From positions 1-64,000 of the forward strand of contig NZ_VIQO01000002.1 of the NCBI RefSeq assembly GCF_007483665.1: a stretch of 64,000 nucleotides of DNA, read 5' to 3'. The first letter of the stretch is position 1. Each line of letters starts with the position of its first letter. This document shows positions 25,355 through 35,203 of this stretch, piece by piece. Under the pieces are notes generated by a model. The model was not told where the DNA came from, ran no database searches, and saw only the letters and a list, made by a program, of their open reading frames with translations. Both the position numbers and the translations under genes were made by a program. The stretch is from Catellatospora sichuanensis. GTDB lineage: Bacteria > Actinomycetota > Actinomycetes > Mycobacteriales > Micromonosporaceae.

Positions 25355-26848
25355 GTGAACGCCGAGGACGCCGCCCCCTCTGCTGACGGGTCCTCGCTCC
25401 CGCCCGCTCCCGCCCCGGAACCCCCGCCCGTCCCGGATGCGCCGCAGCCGTACCCCGACTCCGGTGCGCTGCCGGTTTCGGGCGTACCGCAGCCGTACCC
25501 CGGCTCCGGTGCTCAGCAGCCCGTTCCGGGCGTGCCGTACCCGTACCCCACGCTGTGGCCGGACCCGGCGCTGCTGCACCGGCCGCGCCGCCGCTGGGGA
25601 CGGGTGATCGCGCTGGTCGCCACCGGCCTGACGCTGGCCTGCGCCGCCGCGGGCGGACTCGCGGTCGTGCTGGTCCCGCCGGTGCTGGACCAGCTCGCCG
25701 CCGCCGGCGACGGCACGACGCCCGGCACCGCCCCCAGCCCGCGGCCCGGTGACCCGGTGAGCGTGCGCCAGGCCTGGGCCAAGGAGCGCATCGACGCGGC
25801 GCTGGCCGTGCAGCACAAGGCCCTGCTCGGCGGGGACGAGCGCAGCTACCTGTCGGTGGTCGAGCCGACCGCGACCAGTGCCCTGGACGGGCTGCGGGTC
25901 CAGTTCCGCTCGCTGCGCGCGATGCAGGTCGCGGCGTGGAGCGACCGCGGATACCAGCCGAGCCCCACCGGCGACGAGTGGACGGTGCGGCTGAGCAGCA
26001 CCCCGTGCTTCGTCGTCCCGACGTGCGCCGAGGCGCGGGCGCCCTCGGTCATGCGCTGGCGCATCGAGGACGGCCGGGCTGTGCTGGTCCACTGGGAGCC
26101 GGGCGAGAAGGACGGTGGCGCACCCTGGCAGACCGACGAGCTGGTAGCGCTCGCCGGTGCCCGCACGGTGGTCGCGACAACCCCCGTCTACGCCCGGCAG
26201 CTGCCCACTCTGCTCCGGGAGGCGGAGAGCGCCGCGAAGGTCGCCGACCGCTATGCCGTCGGCACCGCCCCCGTCCGCTACCCGGTGTACTACGCCGACA
26301 GCCGCGAGTGGGAGCGCTGGTACGGCGGCAAGCTGCCGGACTGGGCCGGCGGCTACGCCTTCTCGGTGACCGCGGACCGCTACGAACTCGTCCTCAACGG
26401 GGACTACCTCCTGCAGGCCGGGATGGGCGACATGATGCGGCACGAGCTGACGCATGCCTCGTCGCTGGCCGGCTCGTCGGGTGGCTACGGCGCCTGGTGG
26501 CTGGTCGAGGGCCTGGCCGAGGAGGCCGCGATGAACGGGGCGAAGCCGACCAGCCACGGGGCGCTGGGCGAGGTGCGCAAGTTCGTGAAGAAGTGGGAAC
26601 GCGACCTCGCGCTCATCGCGCCGGGCGACGACACCCCGGCCGGGGAGGTGGCCGCGCGCTACGGCGTCGCGTACCTCGCGGTGCACCGGCTGATCGCCCG
26701 GTTCGGGTTCGCCAAGGCGATGGCGTTCTTCAAGAACGTGCTGCACCAGCGCCGGGAGGCGGCGCTGGCCGCGCCGGAGTCGCTCGGCCTGAGCTGGGCC
26801 GTGGTGCAGAAGGACCTGGTCGACTACGTGCGGCGTACCGCCCGCTGA
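25355..26848 (+). CDS. Membrane-anchored HExxH metalloprotease-like protein (paralogue 1)
   Basis: 497 aa. A ~75-residue Pro/Ala/Tyr-rich cytoplasmic tail (QPYPDSGALPVSGVPQPYPG) precedes a membrane helix (~80-105). The outer part ends in a zinc-protease-like core: MRHELTHASSLAG with His363, then ~25 residues later WWLVEGLAEEAAM, whose Glu would be the third zinc ligand (gluzincin/peptidase MA style). GTG 25355 follows TAGCGT by 8 nt and has no ribosome site; the same arrangement precedes the next, paralogous gene. Substrate unknown. Confidence 0.8.
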   Translation: MNAEDAAPSADGSSLPPAPAPEPPPVPDAPQPYPDSGALPVSGVPQPYPGSGAQQPVPGVPYPYPTLWPDPALLHRPRRRWGRVIALVATGLTLACAAAGGLAVVLVPPVLDQLAAAGDGTTPGTAPSPRPGDPVSVRQAWAKERIDAALAVQHKALLGGDERSYLSVVEPTATSALDGLRVQFRSLRAMQVAAWSDRGYQPSPTGDEWTVRLSSTPCFVVPTCAEARAPSVMRWRIEDGRAVLVHWEPGEKDGGAPWQTDELVALAGARTVVATTPVYARQLPTLLREAESAAKVADRYAVGTAPVRYPVYYADSREWERWYGGKLPDWAGGYAFSVTADRYELVLNGDYLLQAGMGDMMRHELTHASSLAGSSGGYGAWWLVEGLAEEAAMNGAKPTSHGALGEVRKFVKKWERDLALIAPGDDTPAGEVAARYGVAYLAVHRLIARFGFAKAMAFFKNVLHQRREAALAAPESLGLSWAVVQKDLVDYVRRTAR

Positions 26849-26974
26849 CCGGCGGGCCGGGTACTTGAGCCGGGCGAATCGGGTGCATCGTCTGGATCGC
26901 CCATGCCGCTCATACCGGATTCGACGGCCGTCAGCCCTACCCGTGGCCGCAACCCGTTGGTAGCCTCCACGTCC

Positions 26975-28897
26975 GTGCCCCCCGAGGACGAGACCCATTC
27001 CGCCGGTTGGCCCCCGCCCGCCGATCGACGCTCGCCCGACGAGACCGGCACGGGGGCCGTGGATCCCTGGGCGCGCAGCGCCCCGGAACTCCTGCCGCTC
27101 GACGAGGAGGACCCCACCCCGGCCGCGGTGATCGCGGCCGCCCACTCCGCGGCGCCACCGGACGACGAGCAGCCCACCGCGCCGCTGGCCGGATACGCGC
27201 CGCCCCAGGTCGAGCCGCCCACACTTCCGCTGGCCGCTTATGCGCCACCGGCGGAGGTCACCTTCGTGCAGCCGGCCACGCCGATGCCACCGGTCTCCTC
27301 GGTACCGGGCGGTTACCCGCCGCCTGGTTCCTCGGCTCCGGGCGGATACCCGGTCTCCGCGACGCCCGGCGGATACCCGGTCTCCGCGACGCCCGGCGGA
27401 TACCCGGTCTCCGCGACGCCCGGCGGATACCCGGTCTCCGCGACGCCCGGCGGATACCCGGTGTCCGGGATGCCCGGTGGCGGGCACCAGGCCCGGCCGG
27501 TGTCCGGGATGCCCGGCTACCCGGTGTCCGGGATACCCGGCGGGTATCCGCCGTTTCCCGCGTCGGGCGTGCCGGGCGGCCATCCGGCGGGCTGGCCGCA
27601 GGGCGGACCGCCGCCGCGGCCCCGGCGGCGCTGGGGGCGGCTGCTCGCGATCGTTGCCGTCGTGGTCCTGGTGTTCTGCCTGGTCGCGGGCGGGCTCGCC
27701 GTGCTGGCATTCCCGTGGCTGAAGAACCGCCTCGACGGCGCGGCACCGACCGGCGCGCCGAGCCCTGGTCCGAACGCACCGTTCGCCGCTCGGCAAGCGT
27801 GGATCAAGGACCGGATCGGCGCGGCCCTGACCGAACAGCACCGGGCGCTGCTGGCCGGGGACGAGGCGGCCTACCTGTCCGTGGTCGACACGGCCGCGCC
27901 GCAGGTGCTGGACGGGATGCGGACGCAGTTCCGGTCGCTGCGCGCGATGCGGGTGGCGCAGTGGTCGGACGAGCCGAGCAACCCGACCCCGGTGGCCGCC
28001 GAGGGCGGCGAGCAGTGGTCGACCGAGCTGCGCGGCACCCCCTGCTTCGTGACGCCGACCTGCGCGAAGGCCGGCGCGCGGGCGCAGACCAGGTGGCGCA
28101 TCCGCGACGGGCGCGCGTGGCTCATCGAATGGCGGCCGGTCGCGGCCCAGCCGTCGCCGCATCCGTGGCAGGTCGCGGAACTGGTCGCCGACGCCGGTGA
28201 GCGCACCGTCGTCGCGACCACGCCCGACTACGCGGGCGAGCTGCCGACCCTGCTGGCCGAGGCGGAGAAGGCGGCCAGGGTCGCCGACCGGTTCGCCCGC
28301 GCGGGCGCGGTCCCGGCGCGGTACGTCGTCTACTACGCCGGTTCGGACGAGTGGCGGCGCTGGTTCACCTGGAATCCCGGGGACACGGTCTCCGGCGTCG
28401 CGCTGCGGGTGAGCGTGGAGCGCTGGGAGCTGATGCTCTACGACGACAACATCACGCCGGAGGTACTGGGCGGGGTGCTGCGACACGAGCTGACCCATGC
28501 GTCGTCGCTGGCCGGGCCGTTCAAGGACAGCGACTCGATGTGGTGGCTGCACGAGGGCCTGGCCGAGTACGCGCTGATGGACGGCGCCCGGGTGCGCGAC
28601 TACCTGCGGATGCCCGCCATCCGGCAGCTGGTCGAGGACGGCTGGAACGGCGACGTGGAATTCACCGACCCGCCCAAGGGCACCAAGGGCTGGATCGTCT
28701 CCGCCCGGTACGGCATGAGCGCGCTGGCCGTGCGGCACCTGGCGGACCGTTTCGGCGAGGACCGGCTGGTCGAGTTCTTCCACCGGGTGGTCCACGACGG
28801 CGTGACGGTGCCGGTGGCCGCCAGGGAGACGCTGGGCGTGGAGTGGGCCGTGCTGGAGCGCGAGTGCGCCGACTTCATCCGGCACAGCGTCGCCTGA
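26975..28897 (+). CDS. Membrane-anchored HExxH metalloprotease-like protein (paralogue 2)
   Basis: 640 aa from GTG 26975, selected because TAGCCT 8 nt upstream and the following PEDE-type start mirror paralogue 1; an ATG at 26903 in the same frame is less likely. The cytoplasmic tail is expanded to ~220 residues by Pro/Gly/Tyr repeats, including four exact 27-bp units. Then a membrane helix and the zinc core LRHELTHASSLAG (His504) with WWLHEGLAEYALM. It shares whole blocks with paralogue 1 (DEAAYLSVVDTAAPQVLDG; QFRSLRAMRVAQWSD), so the pair arose by tandem duplication. Confidence 0.82.
   Translation: MPPEDETHSAGWPPPADRRSPDETGTGAVDPWARSAPELLPLDEEDPTPAAVIAAAHSAAPPDDEQPTAPLAGYAPPQVEPPTLPLAAYAPPAEVTFVQPATPMPPVSSVPGGYPPPGSSAPGGYPVSATPGGYPVSATPGGYPVSATPGGYPVSATPGGYPVSGMPGGGHQARPVSGMPGYPVSGIPGGYPPFPASGVPGGHPAGWPQGGPPPRPRRRWGRLLAIVAVVVLVFCLVAGGLAVLAFPWLKNRLDGAAPTGAPSPGPNAPFAARQAWIKDRIGAALTEQHRALLAGDEAAYLSVVDTAAPQVLDGMRTQFRSLRAMRVAQWSDEPSNPTPVAAEGGEQWSTELRGTPCFVTPTCAKAGARAQTRWRIRDGRAWLIEWRPVAAQPSPHPWQVAELVADAGERTVVATTPDYAGELPTLLAEAEKAARVADRFARAGAVPARYVVYYAGSDEWRRWFTWNPGDTVSGVALRVSVERWELMLYDDNITPEVLGGVLRHELTHASSLAGPFKDSDSMWWLHEGLAEYALMDGARVRDYLRMPAIRQLVEDGWNGDVEFTDPPKGTKGWIVSARYGMSALAVRHLADRFGEDRLVEFFHRVVHDGVTVPVAARETLGVEWAVLERECADFIRHSVA
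27344..27451 (+). repeat. Four perfect 27-bp tandem repeats inside the protease gene
   Basis: Units at 27344, 27371, 27398 and 27425 are identical and encode GYPVSATPG-type nonapeptides in the cytoplasmic tail; a diverged fifth and sixth unit follow. The number of units may vary between strains by slippage. Confidence 0.9.
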
Positions 28898-29053
28898 TCA
28901 TGCCGTGATCGGCCCGATCTTGGCGAAAGGCTCGCATCGGTCACAACCGTCCCGGTACCGTACTCATTACACAGGAATCCGTGCTCGCGACACCTACCGC
29001 GATCGCGGCGCGTCCCCGCGGCGCGGCCTGTACCGGAGGAGGTGGGCCTGCTC

Positions 29054-29263
29054 ATGATCGGATCGACACGACAGGACGCACGGCTGGCGGAGGTCAGATT
29101 CCTCACCGTCGCCGAGGTGGCGACCCTGATGCGGGTGTCGAAGATGACCGTCTACCGCCTGGTCCACTCGGGGGAGTTGTCCGCCGTCCGGGTAGGCCGC
29201 TCCTTCCGGGTCCCTGAGCAGGCGGTTCAGGAGTACCTGCGGGGCGCGTTCTCGGAGCAATAG
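29054..29263 (+). CDS. BldC-like MerR/excisionase-family DNA-binding protein
   Basis: 69 aa from ATG 29054, with GGAGGAGG 11 nt upstream (the GTG at 29042 overlaps that site). It is a lone winged helix of the excisionase/BldC type: FLTVAEVATLMRVSKMTVYR ... GELSAVRVGRSFRVPEQAV. The next genes match the Streptomyces order around SCO3328, a small BldC-related regulator, so it is probably that orthologue. Likely binds direct repeats cooperatively; targets not seen. Confidence 0.88.
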   Translation: MIGSTRQDARLAEVRFLTVAEVATLMRVSKMTVYRLVHSGELSAVRVGRSFRVPEQAVQEYLRGAFSEQ

Positions 29264-29363
29264 GTATCCCGGCTCACCCTGACGGTGACCCCTGGCAGTG
29301 AGCTCGCGGCTGCTCGGCTACCCTGAACGGGTTCCACCACCGTCAACTTCGAGGGGATGCCAT

Positions 29364-29465
29364 ATGGGCTCCGTGGTCAAGAAGCGCCGCAAGCGTATGG
29401 CGAAGAAGAAGCACCGCAAGCTGCTGCGCAAGACCCGCGTCCAGCGTCGCCGTCTCGGCAAGTGA
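29364..29465 (+). CDS. 33-aa basic ribosomal protein (AURKAIP1/COX24 domain, bS22-like)
   Basis: [20 protein letters not shown] begins a 33-residue protein that is more than half Lys/Arg. Such AURKAIP1/COX24-domain peptides were found on the actinobacterial small ribosomal subunit (bS22). ATG 29364 has AGGGG upstream. A TACCCT -10-like box precedes it. Easy to miss because of its size; same place in the Streptomyces block. Confidence 0.92.
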   Translation: MGSVVKKRRKRMAKKKHRKLLRKTRVQRRRLGK

Positions 29466-29644
29466 GGCACACGCCCGTAGCTGAGCTACCTGGCCGATCC
29501 GCCGCGCCTCGTTGCGCACCTGTCGCGGATCAGCGGTGACGTCTCCGGCTCGGGCGTGATCCCGCGTCACCCCGCTGCGGGCCGTACGGCTCGCGGGGTT
29601 CGCGGTGCTCCTCTTCATTCTTCGCCGCCCCGGGGAGGCGCGTC

Positions 29645-30781
29645 ATGACCGCGGTCGCCAACGGCTCCGCCGTCGATCGCGCACGCGCACCCCGGGTCGT
29701 CATCGTCACCGGCGTCAGCCGGTTCCTCGGCGCGACCATCGCCGCCCGGATCGCCGCGGACCCCCGGGTCAGCAAGGTGGTCGGGGTGGACCGCGTCGAT
29801 CCGCCCGACGAGCTCGCGCCGTTGCTGCGCGACGTCGCGGTGCGCCGCGCCGACCTGACCGAGGGCGCTTCGTCCCTGGTCAAACTGGGCGCCGAGGCCC
29901 TCGTGCACCTCGCCGTGGTCTCCTCGCCCGATCCGGACGCCGGCGGGCGGGCCGCGATGAAGGACCAGAACGTCATCGGCACGCTCCAGCTGCTGGCCGC
30001 CTGCCAGCAGATGCCGTCGCTGCGCCGGCTCGTGGTGCGCTCGTCGACGGCCGCGTACGGCGTCTCGTTCCGCGACCCGGCCGTGTTCACCGAGGACACC
30101 GAACCCCGGGACGCCCCGCGCGGCGGCTACGGGCGCGACATCCTCGACATCGAGTCGTACGTGCGCGGCTTCCGTCGCCGGCGGCCCGCCGTCACCACCA
30201 CGGTGCTGCGCTTCGCCCCGTTCGTCGGCCCGCAGGCCGACACGGCGCTGCTGAAGTTCCTGGCCCGCCCGGCGGTGCCGACGGTGCTGGGGCGCGACCC
30301 GCGGCTGCAGTTCATCCACGTCGACGACGCGCTGGAGATCCTGCGCCGCTCGGTGCTGGAGGACCACCAGGGCACCTTCAACGTGGCCGGGCCGGGCACG
30401 CTGACCCTGTCCCAGGCGGTGCGCCGGTCCGGGCGCATCGCGCTGCCGGTGCTGGAGCCCGCCATGCACGCTGCCGCCTCGGTCGGCCGCGGGGTGGCCG
30501 GGCTGAGCCTGGACCAGGTCGACCTGTTCGTGCACGGCCGCGTGGTCGACACCGCGAAGCTGGTCCGGCAGTATGGCTTCACGCCCCGCTCGACGGCCGA
30601 CGCCTTCGACGACTTCGTTCAGGCTCAGAAGCCGGGCGCGGTCATCACCCCCGCGCTGGTGGCCGCGACCGAGCAGCGGCTGCTCGACATGATCAGGTCG
30701 GTGCGGGAGAAGCGGACCGGGCGGCCCGCCGTCCGGGCCTCCGGCGATCCACGCGCGGACCAGGGAAGGTCGGGCAGGTGA
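29645..30781 (+). CDS. NAD-dependent epimerase/dehydratase family protein
   Basis: 378 aa; extended short-chain dehydrogenase. Rossmann start VVIVTGVSRFLGATIAARIA (TGxxxxxG) near residue 20, then VRSSTAAYGV (Ser) and GYGRDILDIESYV where the usual Y-x-x-x-K is Y-x-R-D-I, so the catalytic Lys is changed. Ends in an Arg-rich tail. ATG 29645 has GGGGAGG upstream. It overlaps the acyltransferase (GTGA), suggesting a shared lipid-linked pathway. Substrate unknown. Confidence 0.85.
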   Translation: MTAVANGSAVDRARAPRVVIVTGVSRFLGATIAARIAADPRVSKVVGVDRVDPPDELAPLLRDVAVRRADLTEGASSLVKLGAEALVHLAVVSSPDPDAGGRAAMKDQNVIGTLQLLAACQQMPSLRRLVVRSSTAAYGVSFRDPAVFTEDTEPRDAPRGGYGRDILDIESYVRGFRRRRPAVTTTVLRFAPFVGPQADTALLKFLARPAVPTVLGRDPRLQFIHVDDALEILRRSVLEDHQGTFNVAGPGTLTLSQAVRRSGRIALPVLEPAMHAAASVGRGVAGLSLDQVDLFVHGRVVDTAKLVRQYGFTPRSTADAFDDFVQAQKPGAVITPALVAATEQRLLDMIRSVREKRTGRPAVRASGDPRADQGRSGR

Positions 30782-31662
30782 CCAGTTCACATGACGCCAC
30801 CGGGGCACCCGCCGAGCTCGACGACGAGTTCGACGAGCGGGTCGCCGCGGGCCTGGCGTTCCTGCGCCGACGGCTGTCCGGGCAGTATCAGGTCGACGAA
30901 TTCGGCTTCGACCCCGAGCTGACCGACCAGGTCTTCCAGCCGGTGCTGCGCCAGCTTTACCGCCACTGGTTCCGCACCGAAGTGATCGACGTCAAGAACC
31001 TGCCCGCCGAGGGCGGCGCGCTGGTCGTCGGCAACCATTCCGGCACGGTCGCGCTGGACGCGCTGATGCTCTCGGTCGCCTGCCACGACGAGCACCCGGC
31101 CCGTCGGCACCTGCGGCTGCTCGGCGCCGACTTCGTGTTCCGCATGCCGTTCGTCTCGGAGCTGGCCCGCAAATCGGGCGCCACGCTCGCCTGCAACCCG
31201 GACGTGGAGCGGCTGCTGCACGCCGAGGAACTGGTCGGCGTCTTCCCGGAGGGGTTCAAGGGCGTCGGCAAGCGCTTCGTCGACCGATACAAGCTGCAGC
31301 GCTTCGGCCGCGGAGGCTTCGTGTCGGCGGCGTTGCGCACCGCCAAGCCCATCGTGCCGGTGGCCATCGTCGGGGCTGAGGAGATCTATCCGCTGCTCGG
31401 CAACATCAAGCCGCTGGCCCGGCTGATCGGCGTGCCGTACTTCCCGGTCACCCCGACGTTCCCGTGGCTGGGCCCACTGGGCCTGGTGCCGCTGCCGAGC
31501 AAGTGGATGATCCGTTTCGGCGAGCCCATCGACACCACCCCGTACGCCGACGGCGCCGACGACCCCGCGGTCGTCTTCAACCTCGCCGACCAGGTCCGCG
31601 AGACCATCCAAACCATGCTCCACGAAACCCTCGAACTGCGCCCCGACGCCTTCTCCGCGTAG
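30778..31662 (+). CDS. Lysophospholipid acyltransferase family protein (PlsC-like)
   Basis: 294 aa. The catalytic block is VGNHSGTVALDALM: N-H-x4-D with the His and Asp shifted into NHSGTVALD, typical of the actinobacterial subfamily. FPEGFKGVGK is the second motif and PIVPVAIVGAEE the fourth. No long membrane helix, so peripheral at the membrane. GTG 30778 overlaps the previous stop. Probably acylates glycerol phosphate or a related lipid. Confidence 0.88.
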   Translation: MTSSHDATGAPAELDDEFDERVAAGLAFLRRRLSGQYQVDEFGFDPELTDQVFQPVLRQLYRHWFRTEVIDVKNLPAEGGALVVGNHSGTVALDALMLSVACHDEHPARRHLRLLGADFVFRMPFVSELARKSGATLACNPDVERLLHAEELVGVFPEGFKGVGKRFVDRYKLQRFGRGGFVSAALRTAKPIVPVAIVGAEEIYPLLGNIKPLARLIGVPYFPVTPTFPWLGPLGLVPLPSKWMIRFGEPIDTTPYADGADDPAVVFNLADQVRETIQTMLHETLELRPDAFSA

Positions 31663-31670
31663 GGCCCACC

Positions 31671-31780
31671 GCGGTCGGCCGCCGACCGCACCCGCCAGGA
31701 GCGGAAGTCGCGCAGCGACGAGCGACCGGCGGGTAAGGGAGGCCTCCCAGGCCGACCGCCGCGCCCGCGGAGGCGGGCGC
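31671..31780. terminator. Hairpins between convergent genes
   Basis: Two perfect 8-bp stems: GCGGTCGG/CCGACCGC at 31671-31689 and GCGCCCGC/GCGGGCGC at 31761-31780. They close the acyltransferase operon and the opposing propeller-like gene. Confidence 0.5.
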
Positions 31781-31785
31781 CGGCA

Positions 31786-32937
31786 TTACAGCGTGCGCAG
31801 GTCCAGGGCGTGCCAGGTGAGGGTCTCGTTGTCGCCGGTGGACCACCAGAGCACGCCGCCGCGGCAGGCGACCCGGCCCGCGTTCGCGGTGACCAGGGCG
31901 AGGCTGCGGGTCTTCAGGTCGTAGAGCATGACGCGGGTGGTGGTCAGGCCCTGCGTGCTCCGGGTGTACACCTCGAACCGGTCCAGCACCGCGACGTCCG
32001 CGATGGCCGACGAGACCGCGCCGGTCACCGTGCGCAGTCGCTCGGAGCCGTCCGGGCGCATCAGCTCGATGACGGTGGACGCCTCGGTGCTGCCGATGAC
32101 CAGCGACCGGCACCAGGTGGCCGAGCAGCTCATCAGCTCGCCGGTCTGCACGCCGACCAGGACGCGCTCGGCGGTCTGCGGGTTGTTCAGCTCGATCGAG
32201 CCGGCGTCGGCCACCGCCTCGCTGACCAGCCAGGGCCAGGTGCTGATGGCGTACCCGCCCTCGAGTTCGCGTACGACGGGCTTGCCGCCGGCCAGCGGAA
32301 CCGTGTGGATCGCCGAGAAGCCGGGCTTGCCGGCGTCGGCCATCCAGCTCAGCTGCCCGTCGTGCAGGGCCAGGTCGCCCTGCTTGTCGAAGAGCATCAC
32401 GGCACCGGTGTCGGTGGTGACCAGGCGCGCCGCGCCGCCGTCCAGGCGGGCGGTCCAGATGCCGCTGCGGCCTGCCCCGTCGGCGTCGCTGCTCAGTTCC
32501 ACCCAGGCAAGGATCGTGCCGTCGCTGGTGAACCCGGCGAACTCGGCGGCGCGGTCCTTGGGCATCCGGCGCAGCTCGCGCTCGCCGCCCCGGTCGCGCA
32601 GCAGCAGGCGCACGTCGTCGCCGCCGGGGGACAGCGCGGTGCCGACGGACCCGGTCGCGCTGAGGAAGAAGAGCGGGCTGTACACCGAACCGTCGGCCAG
32701 CGCGCCGGGGGTGTCCTGCACGGTGGCGCCCGGGTACGCCTCGGTGAGCGCGGGTTCGGCCGAACGCGGCGGGGCGGGCTGCTGCGGGCTCAGCGCGAGC
32801 ATGAAACCCGCCGCGCCCAGCGCCAGCAGCAGAGCCACCGCGCGGGTCATCGGCAGGGTGGCCGGATGCCGGTGCAGCCCGGGCGGCGTCGGTCTCCCGG
32901 GCGGCAGTGTGGTGCCGCGCCGTCCGGGCAGGGTCAC
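31786..32937 (-). CDS. Membrane-anchored beta-propeller-like protein
   Basis: 383 aa from GTG 32937, overlapping the HAD stop (GTGA). Short basic Pro-rich cytoplasmic tail, one membrane helix (~31-49), then ~330 outer residues with repeating strand motifs ([55 protein letters not shown]) like a TolB/WD40-type propeller. Co-transcribed with the HAD phosphatase. No known function. Confidence 0.72.
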   Translation of the reverse strand: MTLPGRRGTTLPPGRPTPPGLHRHPATLPMTRAVALLLALGAAGFMLALSPQQPAPPRSAEPALTEAYPGATVQDTPGALADGSVYSPLFFLSATGSVGTALSPGGDDVRLLLRDRGGERELRRMPKDRAAEFAGFTSDGTILAWVELSSDADGAGRSGIWTARLDGGAARLVTTDTGAVMLFDKQGDLALHDGQLSWMADAGKPGFSAIHTVPLAGGKPVVRELEGGYAISTWPWLVSEAVADAGSIELNNPQTAERVLVGVQTGELMSCSATWCRSLVIGSTEASTVIELMRPDGSERLRTVTGAVSSAIADVAVLDRFEVYTRSTQGLTTTRVMLYDLKTRSLALVTANAGRVACRGGVLWWSTGDNETLTWHALDLRTL

Positions 32938-33845
32938 GTCTTCTTCCGGCGGCGGTTCAGCGCCATGCCACCCGCGACCGCGCCGGCCAGCACGCCCGCG
33001 CCCAGCGCGACCGGGACGGCGACCTTGGCGGCCTTGCGTCCGGAGCGGAAGTCGCGGATGTCCCAGCCCTGAGCGCGGGCCATCCGGCGCAGCGCGCTGT
33101 CGGGGTTGACCGCGACCGCGCGGCCGACGCTGGTCAGCATCGGCACGTCGTTGATCGAGTCGCTGTACGCGGTGCACCGGGACAGGTCCAGCCCTTCCGC
33201 GGCGGCCAGCGCCTCGATGGCGTGCGCCTTGGCCGGGCCGTGCATCATCTCGCCGACCAGACGGCCCGTGTACGCCCCGTCCCGGATCTCGGCGACCGTG
33301 CCCAGCGCGCCGGTGAGGCCGAGCCGCGCGGCGATGACCCGGCCCAGCTCCACGGGCGCGGCGGTGACCAGCCAGACCCGCTGGCCCGCGGCGAGGTGCT
33401 GGTCGGCGAGCGCGCGGGTGCCGGACCAGATCCGGTCGGCCATCAGCTCGTCGAAGATCTCCTCGCTGAGCCGCTGCACGTCGTCGACCTTCCAGCCCTC
33501 GATGAAGGCGAGCGCCGCCTCGCGGGCCTGCGCGATGTCGCCGGAGTGCTCGGCGGCCAGCAGCCGGAACCGGGCCTGGCTGATGGCGAACTTGGCCAGG
33601 TCGATGGTGGTGAAGTAGCGCCGCGAGGCGAGGCCGCGGGCGAAGTAGTAGAGCGAGGCGCCCTGCATCATCGTGTTGTCGACGTCGAAGAACGCGGCCC
33701 CGGTGCGATCGGCGACCGGTGCGGCCGGCTCGGCCAGGGGCATCGGCATGACGGCCGGGGGCATCGGCATGACGGCCGGGGGCATCGGCGGCAAGGCCGC
33801 GCCGACGGCGGCGATCGGCTGCGCCGGACTGCGACGACGTGCCAT
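32934..33845 (-). CDS. HAD-IB family hydrolase (SerB-like) with C-terminal membrane tail
   Basis: 303 aa. A Pro/Met-rich N-terminus ([20 protein letters not shown]) contains 21-bp DNA repeats (33738-33789). Then the HAD motif [12 protein letters not shown] with two catalytic Asp, motif II VTAAP, and motif [15 protein letters not shown]. The last ~35 residues hold one membrane helix and a basic RRRKK end. Orthologues lie in the same place near rsbN-bldN in Streptomyces. Phosphatase substrate unknown. Confidence 0.88.
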   Translation of the reverse strand: MARRRSPAQPIAAVGAALPPMPPAVMPMPPAVMPMPLAEPAAPVADRTGAAFFDVDNTMMQGASLYYFARGLASRRYFTTIDLAKFAISQARFRLLAAEHSGDIAQAREAALAFIEGWKVDDVQRLSEEIFDELMADRIWSGTRALADQHLAAGQRVWLVTAAPVELGRVIAARLGLTGALGTVAEIRDGAYTGRLVGEMMHGPAKAHAIEALAAAEGLDLSRCTAYSDSINDVPMLTSVGRAVAVNPDSALRRMARAQGWDIRDFRSGRKAAKVAVPVALGAGVLAGAVAGGMALNRRRKKT

Positions 33846-33943
33846 CGGGCCCTCCTTCTGCGGGGAACGCGGTGCGCCGGGGTGCCGGCCGGTCCGTGTT
33901 CCGGACGGCTAGAGCGTATGCGCCGCAGGCCGCCGCACACAGT

Positions 33944-33978
33944 AGGGGCGCGACGCCGTTGCCGGCAGCCGCGCCCCT
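33944..33978 (-). terminator. Terminator after rsbN
   Basis: Perfect 9-bp stem (33944-33952 with 33970-33978) and a structured 17-nt loop directly after the rsbN stop. It separates bldN-rsbN from the HAD operon. Confidence 0.55.
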
Positions 33979-33996
33979 GTGATCCGTCTCCGCGAG

Positions 33997-35061
33997 CTAG
34001 CCGAGCAGGCCGCCGAGGATCCGGCCCAGCTCGTCGAGCAGGCCGTCGTCCTGTGTCTGCTCCGTCTCGCCCTCGGTGGCCGCGGGCGACGCCGAGGTGC
34101 TCGGCGCGACCGACGCCTGGGGGGCGACGGGGTTGCCGTTGTTGCCCGGCTTGACGTTCTCCTTGGTCTCCGCCGGCTGCGGCTGCTGCGCCGGCCGCGA
34201 GGGCTGGCTGACCGCGTTGGCGCAGGCGCCGGGCACGGAGCCGAACCGGTCGCTGCCGGTCGAACCCGCACCGCAGGCCAGCGCCGTGCGGGCTGCCGCG
34301 GAGCGCTTCTCGATCCGGTCCAGCAGAGACAGCGAGCCGGTGACCTTCTCCCGGTCGGTGCTGCTGTCGAGCAGCTGCCCGACGAGCATCCGCTGGTCGG
34401 CGACGAAGCGGTCCACCGCGTCCAGGGCGGAGGTGTCGCGCCGCGCGATGGCCGACGTGATCAGCATCCGGATGCCCTGGGTGGTGTCGCTGTCCATGTC
34501 GGTGAGCGCGGCCCCGAACCCGGTGGCGTCGGTGCGCACGGCGTGCGCCTCCGACAGGCGGGTGCGGGCGAACTCGAGGTAGAGCCGACCGCGGGACAGG
34601 TCCGAGCCGGCCAGCGCGAGCTGGGCCTTTTCGGTCTGCCGCTTGACGCCGTAGAGGGCGTCGCCGGGGATCGCCTCGCCGCTGGCCACCGACACGCCGG
34701 ACAGCGCCAGCGTGCCCGCGGCGATGCCGATGACGATCGCCCCTCGGGCGCGGACCCGTCCCGGCCTGCGGGCCGACCATGGAGCGCTCGCGCGCTGGTC
34801 GTCGACCTCGGGCCGGGCGGTGACGCCGATGCCGTCGCGTTCCGCGGTGGCGATCAGCTGAGCGCGCAGGTCTCGTTTGAACGTCGCCTCGGGTACGCCG
34901 GGCAGGGCCACGGTGCGCAGCTGCTGACCGACGCTGACCAGCTCGGTGAGCTGGCCGTCGAGGCGGGACCGGGTGTGGTGACGGCGGCCGCCGTTGGCCT
35001 CGTCGAGCAACTGGGCGAAGCGCTCGGCACGCCCACGATCGAACAGGGAAATGTTGTTCAC
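33997..35061 (-). CDS. rsbN: Anti-sigma factor RsbN-like (DUF5667)
   Basis: 354 aa. GTG 35061 is preferred because GGGGGG lies about 8 nt upstream; GTG 35070 is an alternative. N-terminal cytoplasmic part (~100 residues, FAQLLDEANGGRRHHTRSRLDGQ in part) is the expected sigma-binding domain; one membrane helix (~108-130); then the DUF5667 outer helical domain (ALYGVKRQTEKAQLALAGSD) and a disordered Pro/Gln/Ser tail. Its place directly after bldN matches RsbN, the BldN anti-sigma factor of Streptomyces. Confidence 0.85.
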   Translation of the reverse strand: MNNISLFDRGRAERFAQLLDEANGGRRHHTRSRLDGQLTELVSVGQQLRTVALPGVPEATFKRDLRAQLIATAERDGIGVTARPEVDDQRASAPWSARRPGRVRARGAIVIGIAAGTLALSGVSVASGEAIPGDALYGVKRQTEKAQLALAGSDLSRGRLYLEFARTRLSEAHAVRTDATGFGAALTDMDSDTTQGIRMLITSAIARRDTSALDAVDRFVADQRMLVGQLLDSSTDREKVTGSLSLLDRIEKRSAAARTALACGAGSTGSDRFGSVPGACANAVSQPSRPAQQPQPAETKENVKPGNNGNPVAPQASVAPSTSASPAATEGETEQTQDDGLLDELGRILGGLLG

Positions 35062-35203
35062 CGCGGGCACCCCCCTTCGCTGATCGCGGTGATTGTTACG
35101 GCGAACGCAGAGAATGCCGCTCGCACCCGGTCAAACGGGATCAGGGCACGATCAGTTACGGCCGCCAGGGGTGACGGGTCACCCATAGTGATGTGAGTCA
35201 CAT

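Noticed and set aside
27344-27451. CRISPR-like array
   Set aside because: Units are directly adjacent 27-bp copies without spacers and encode a peptide repeat.
25319-28885. 1188-codon minus-strand frame opposite the two proteases
   Set aside because: Shadow of two genuine plus-strand genes with HExxH motifs and correct codon bias; no conserved domain and very Arg/Gly/His-rich.
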